Positions 60,850 to 64,000 of a stretch of DNA of 64,000 bases are shown piece after piece; position 1 is the first letter of the stretch; each line of letters starts with the position of its first letter. Under the pieces are notes generated by a model. It saw nothing but the letters and a program-made list of their open reading frames with translations, was not told the DNA's origin and searched no databases. The DNA is taken from the NCBI RefSeq assembly GCF_001640025.1, contig NC_031671.1, forward strand, positions 744,001 to 808,000. The letters are read 5' to 3'. This stretch comes from Sugiyamaella lignohabitans. Its lineage: Eukaryota > Ascomycota > Dipodascomycetes > Dipodascales > Trichomonascaceae. A program made the position numbers and the translations under genes.

Positions 60850-62379
60850 TCATTTCGTTTGATGCATTAATGCCATTGAGTGATTTGGCAATTGCTTGTT
60901 GATTTGCTGAGTTTGATAACAAGTTTGTGATCTTCCAAATGGTGGCATGTTAGAGATAACACCCAAAGATGCGATATTTCCTGACACCAAGTGTTTGGTT
61001 TTGAGTGGCTGCCTTCTTGACGGTGGTGTTTGATTTGGCAAATTGATCGGCTGTATATGGTCTTTGGTCGGTTGCGAAATGTTAGAGTCAGAGCTTCTAG
61101 CTAGCAATCCATCCACGGCAAATGGCGAATGCCCAGTGTTACCTCTGTTGGAAGCTCCATTGTGATTCCTGGATTCGACTTTTCTTGCTGGTTGATATTT
61201 ATTGCCAAGTAGGCCGTCTGGCATAAATGGAGATTTGTAAGTGAGGTTTTCTACTGCTGAGCTGGAAAAAGTTGAAGTCGACGAGTTCGGTGGGGAATGA
61301 CAGCCCATAAGAAGCTGCTGCTGTTGGTGCCTGTCGTAAGGAGCTGGTCTAGTTTCATCCTGTAAGTGGTTCGCGTACTGTCGAGATATCTTTTCGGAAG
61401 CGAGGCTCCGCAATGAAAATACGATGTTTCGAAGACTATTATAATCATCTTTGTTGATGGTTGAGAAATGGTGAACTGTATCTGAAAGAGTATCAAAATA
61501 TTGTGGATTTTGTTGCGACCGTAAGGACAGCGTGTAATATTTGTTTGCAGAATCTTTGCCGGTGAATCCTTCGTAGCAATCGTATTCATCAATAGTTAAG
61601 TTTCGTTTGTTGGATCCCGAAGTTTGAAGGCTGAGCAATGTCCCGGAACCTCTGATTTGCACCGAGCATTTTTTCCAAGATGATCGTTTACTGCCTACAC
61701 CTCCAGAGCACCAAAGAAAAGTACTAGAGAATGTCGGGCATTCTTTAATGATGTCTCTGCGAGGAGTCAATGAAGCCAAAGACCTCAAGTCAAGCTTGAG
61801 TGTTGAACAAGTCACTACTATTTTTAGGGCTTCATCTGTCACACCGCCTGCACTATCTATCCCATGAATGCCCCAAGATCGTGAGATATGCTTGAAATAT
61901 TCGCTGGGTCTCAGTGGTCGTCGGATTAAATCAAACTGTTCCCAGAGCATAAAATCCTCTTCCTCCTGGCTCAACTCATATCGATGTTCGGACACCAATT
62001 CTTTTAACAATTCCGCAACTGTCGTTGATTGTGCAACAAACTTATATATGTTCTGAGTGGGTAATTGAATGGAGACAGGGATTTTGATCGAAGTGGGAGA
62101 AGCAGGAGGTGTATCAAGTGTAGTGTTGGATGGACAAAGTTGATTTGGAGTTGTGCCTGACATCTCTGTCCAATGTGATTCTGTGCTACGGGTGGAAGCA
62201 GAAATTGGAGTAGTTGTATCATTTTCTTGCAAGCCACCACTATCATAGTGTGTTGGGGGTGATATAGGTAATGGACCTGTTTGAATAAGCAATTGCGGTT
62301 TACTATTTATGGAGCTATGACCCTGAGTTTGGGCTCTCTTGCGACGATATCTCGACGGCACAGATATAGAATCTGACAT
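60850..62379 (-). CDS. RA-PH domain protein (RIAM/Grb7-type architecture)
   Basis: This 509-residue protein has a Ras-association domain at about 100-195 (KIPVSIQLPTQNIYKFVAQS and an acidic LSQEEEDFMLWEQFDL segment). A PH domain follows at about 215-335 (FLWCSGGVGSKRSSWKKCSV to YNSLRNIVFSLRSLASEK). This RA-then-PH order is that of the Grb7/RIAM/lamellipodin group, which links Ras-like GTPases to membranes and actin. The N-terminus is Ser/Thr/Pro-rich. The C-terminal third is disordered and has a twofold SPFMPDGLLG/SPFAVDGLLA repeat. The stop at 60850 is simple, but a second open minus-strand frame overlaps the end, so the true 3' end could be spliced. No SAM domain was seen, so it is not Ste50. 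Confidence 0.75.
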   Translation of the reverse strand: MSDSISVPSRYRRKRAQTQGHSSINSKPQLLIQTGPLPISPPTHYDSGGLQENDTTTPISASTRSTESHWTEMSGTTPNQLCPSNTTLDTPPASPTSIKIPVSIQLPTQNIYKFVAQSTTVAELLKELVSEHRYELSQEEEDFMLWEQFDLIRRPLRPSEYFKHISRSWGIHGIDSAGGVTDEALKIVVTCSTLKLDLRSLASLTPRRDIIKECPTFSSTFLWCSGGVGSKRSSWKKCSVQIRGSGTLLSLQTSGSNKRNLTIDEYDCYEGFTGKDSANKYYTLSLRSQQNPQYFDTLSDTVHHFSTINKDDYNSLRNIVFSLRSLASEKISRQYANHLQDETRPAPYDRHQQQQLLMGCHSPPNSSTSTFSSSAVENLTYKSPFMPDGLLGNKYQPARKVESRNHNGASNRGNTGHSPFAVDGLLARSSDSNISQPTKDHIQPINLPNQTPPSRRQPLKTKHLVSGNIASLGVISNMPPFGRSQTCYQTQQINKQLPNHSMALMHQTK

Positions 62380-63825
62380 GATGATAGTGATGATTAAGAA
62401 GCAAAATGTAAATTGCTAGTGAACCTGAGGTGATATTCACTCTACTTTGAGGTCTGAGTTCACCTTATCGAGAACGCCTTGACCAGGTATCAAGACGACA
62501 GTGTTTCTTTTTATTTAAAGTTTGACCACAAGTAGAGTTTGACTTCCGCTTCAAGTACCTGCTTACATGCCTTTGAGACCAGTTCTAAGACAATAATTAT
62601 GTTCTTGTTTACTTAAATCACTCCAAATAAAATTTGGCTGGTTCAATACTAGTTGCTCCCCCAAATACCATATAACTCTTACGTGTAGGAGACGTGTACT
62701 ATCTTATATATTATCATGAAGGTAGTACTATCTAGTGAAAGCTGTGTATGCAGTGCACGTCAACGTGAGGGCCACATATGTCAGGGGTAGATTAGCCGGT
62801 TAGATTACCTCTTGCATTTCCCTACTTTAGACTCTAAATTGACTGCACAAATTCCGATCAAGCATTTAGCGATCCCGTTTTGGCAATCTGTTAGACAGAT
62901 ATGGATAAACCGATGATTTAAAATGGAACGCTGCATGGTTCCTGTATGCATTTGGGCCATAAATGGTGGTTAGCTGTGGTAATAGCGCGTAAGCCGAAAT
63001 TGTGAAAAAGAAATGATAAGTGAGATATCTTAACGCCTGATTTCTGGTAAAGGTACACTCTTATCATAGAAGATAGTGTACAACAGAGCTGGGATATCTA
63101 TTTACTGTGACACCCTTGGAGCTACTACTGACGAGCCATGCTAGGCAATACCTATCAGATTGAGCCTACTTTACGTCATTTCATGGAATCTGTATTGCTT
63201 TCTGCCTGTATGGGGTAGCTACTGCGAAATCAATGATGCGATACGTTCCACATGACGTTCGTTTAGGCAGTGGTACTGAACATGAAACACGAACTGCTGT
63301 CTAGAAAGCAACTGTTCGACGATTTTTACTGCACCAACGTAACATGTTGTGATATATATTAGAGACATTCGCATGCTAGACCAATTTAGCAGTTGTACCT
63401 ATTGGCTAGTCTATCTTGATCCTAATCAAGGGTCCTTTTTACAGCCACGGCGGTGTTATTTTATGTAGGCGCTTATAATACGGTATCCATACGTTTGTCT
63501 ATACTTATCTCAGTAAAATTAAGTTAACGCCCCAATCTAATCAACTGCGTTCACCTGCCATCTCCATATTTCATATCTATTGTCAATAAAATCCTTGTAA
63601 TATAGCAAGTGGGCGGATTTGATCTTGATGGATATGGTACTTGGGCAAATGAATACTCGTGTTTACTGCTATGTTTACCAACACAGCCGTTGCCGCATCA
63701 TTGAGTTCGATTCGGTGTCTACATTCAACGAGAATGCGTTCGGTGGCTGTAATATTAATGATATAATAGTTTTGCTTATCGTAACTCATTTCTACATGTA
63801 ATTGACATCAAACATGGCGTAGAGT
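62380..63825. other. Gene-free segment upstream of the RA-PH gene
   Basis: About 1.4 kb. It contains the RA-PH promoter and the 3' flank of the partial gene at the window end. No gene supported. Confidence 0.55.
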
Positions 63826-64000
63826 CTATTCTAAACCTTCGGTTATGAACTTAACCATTACTTTAGCCAAACCAGGTCCGTCATTACGATCACCTGATCT
63901 GTTACGTGCATCGTTTGCGAGCTCAGGAGAGATCACACCAGTGTCAGCACGAACGTCTACAATTTTGTTAATGATATCTTCATTGAATTCGGGATGACCC
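63826..64000 (-). CDS. 3' end of an unidentified gene
   Basis: The last 57 codons of a minus-strand gene continue beyond the window. The stop is TAG at 63826-63828. The frame is open from the edge and codon use is coding-like (GGT, GAC, GCT, CTC). The peptide is hydrophilic, with an ANDARNRSGDRNDGPGLAKV segment and an amphipathic tail ending in KVMVKFITEGLE. I do not recognise it. The missing 5' part would be needed to name it. Confidence 0.55.
   Translation of the reverse strand, partial: GHPEFNEDIINKIVDVRADTGVISPELANDARNRSGDRNDGPGLAKVMVKFITEGLE

Noticed and set aside
1..64000. CRISPR arrays, bacterial operons, phage genes
   Set aside because: No regularly spaced repeats, no bacterial-type gene packing. 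All recognised genes are eukaryotic, with spliceosomal introns and Pol III tRNA genes.

Overview
This 64 kb window is nuclear DNA of a budding-yeast-type ascomycete (Saccharomycotina). It encodes ORC1, SEC14, NUP84, TOP1, CBP3, EMC2, TIP41, a SOK1/TCP11-family protein, PBP1, RRN7, CDC21 and RPL5. Several genes carry short spliceosomal introns with GTAAGT-type donors and CTAAC branch sites, and most intergenic spacers are short. The introns, the decayed LINE elements and the Nup84/Rrn7/Cbp3 set suggest a lineage outside Saccharomycetaceae, perhaps near Trichomonascaceae/Dipodascaceae. That placement is inference only. I saw nothing requiring CUG-Ser decoding.

Layout. 1-1858 is gene-free and ends in a TATA promoter for a small secreted Ala/Gly-rich protein. 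2.5-27.5 kb is a dense housekeeping block: ORC1, SEC14 (three exons including an 8-nt microexon), NUP84 (one intron), tRNA-Ser(AGA), TOP1 (two introns), CBP3, EMC2, TIP41, SOK1-like, an RGS-domain protein, GOR1-like and a GCIP-like protein. 27.5-39.7 kb is gene-poor accessory DNA. It holds one Ser-rich orphan gene, a 5'-truncated LINE 3' end, a truncated short-chain dehydrogenase behind a palindrome-rich promoter, tandem repeats, and a dispersed family of GC-rich double-hairpin elements. 39.8-48.2 kb is a second housekeeping block: PBP1, a PLP-dependent decarboxylase, RRN7 and CDC21. 48.5-54.8 kb is again accessory: tRNA-Gly(TCC), a promoter-proximal tandem duplication, a spliced NTF2-like gene, and a LINE remnant with ORF1 and the endonuclease part of ORF2. 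54.8-64 kb carries an LRR/PP1-docking protein, RPL5, an RA-PH protein and the 3' end of an unidentified gene.

The genes do not form one pathway. Shared themes are DNA replication and topology (ORC1, TOP1, CDC21 with an MCB site), ribosome production (RRN7, RPL5 with two TCACGTGA sites), TOR/PP2A/PKA signalling (TIP41, SOK1-like, RGS) and membrane or mitochondrial biogenesis (SEC14, EMC2, CBP3). The most unusual content is the GC-rich hairpin family, whose copies show compensatory stem changes; the nested palindromes upstream of the dead dehydrogenase; and the SEC14 microexon.
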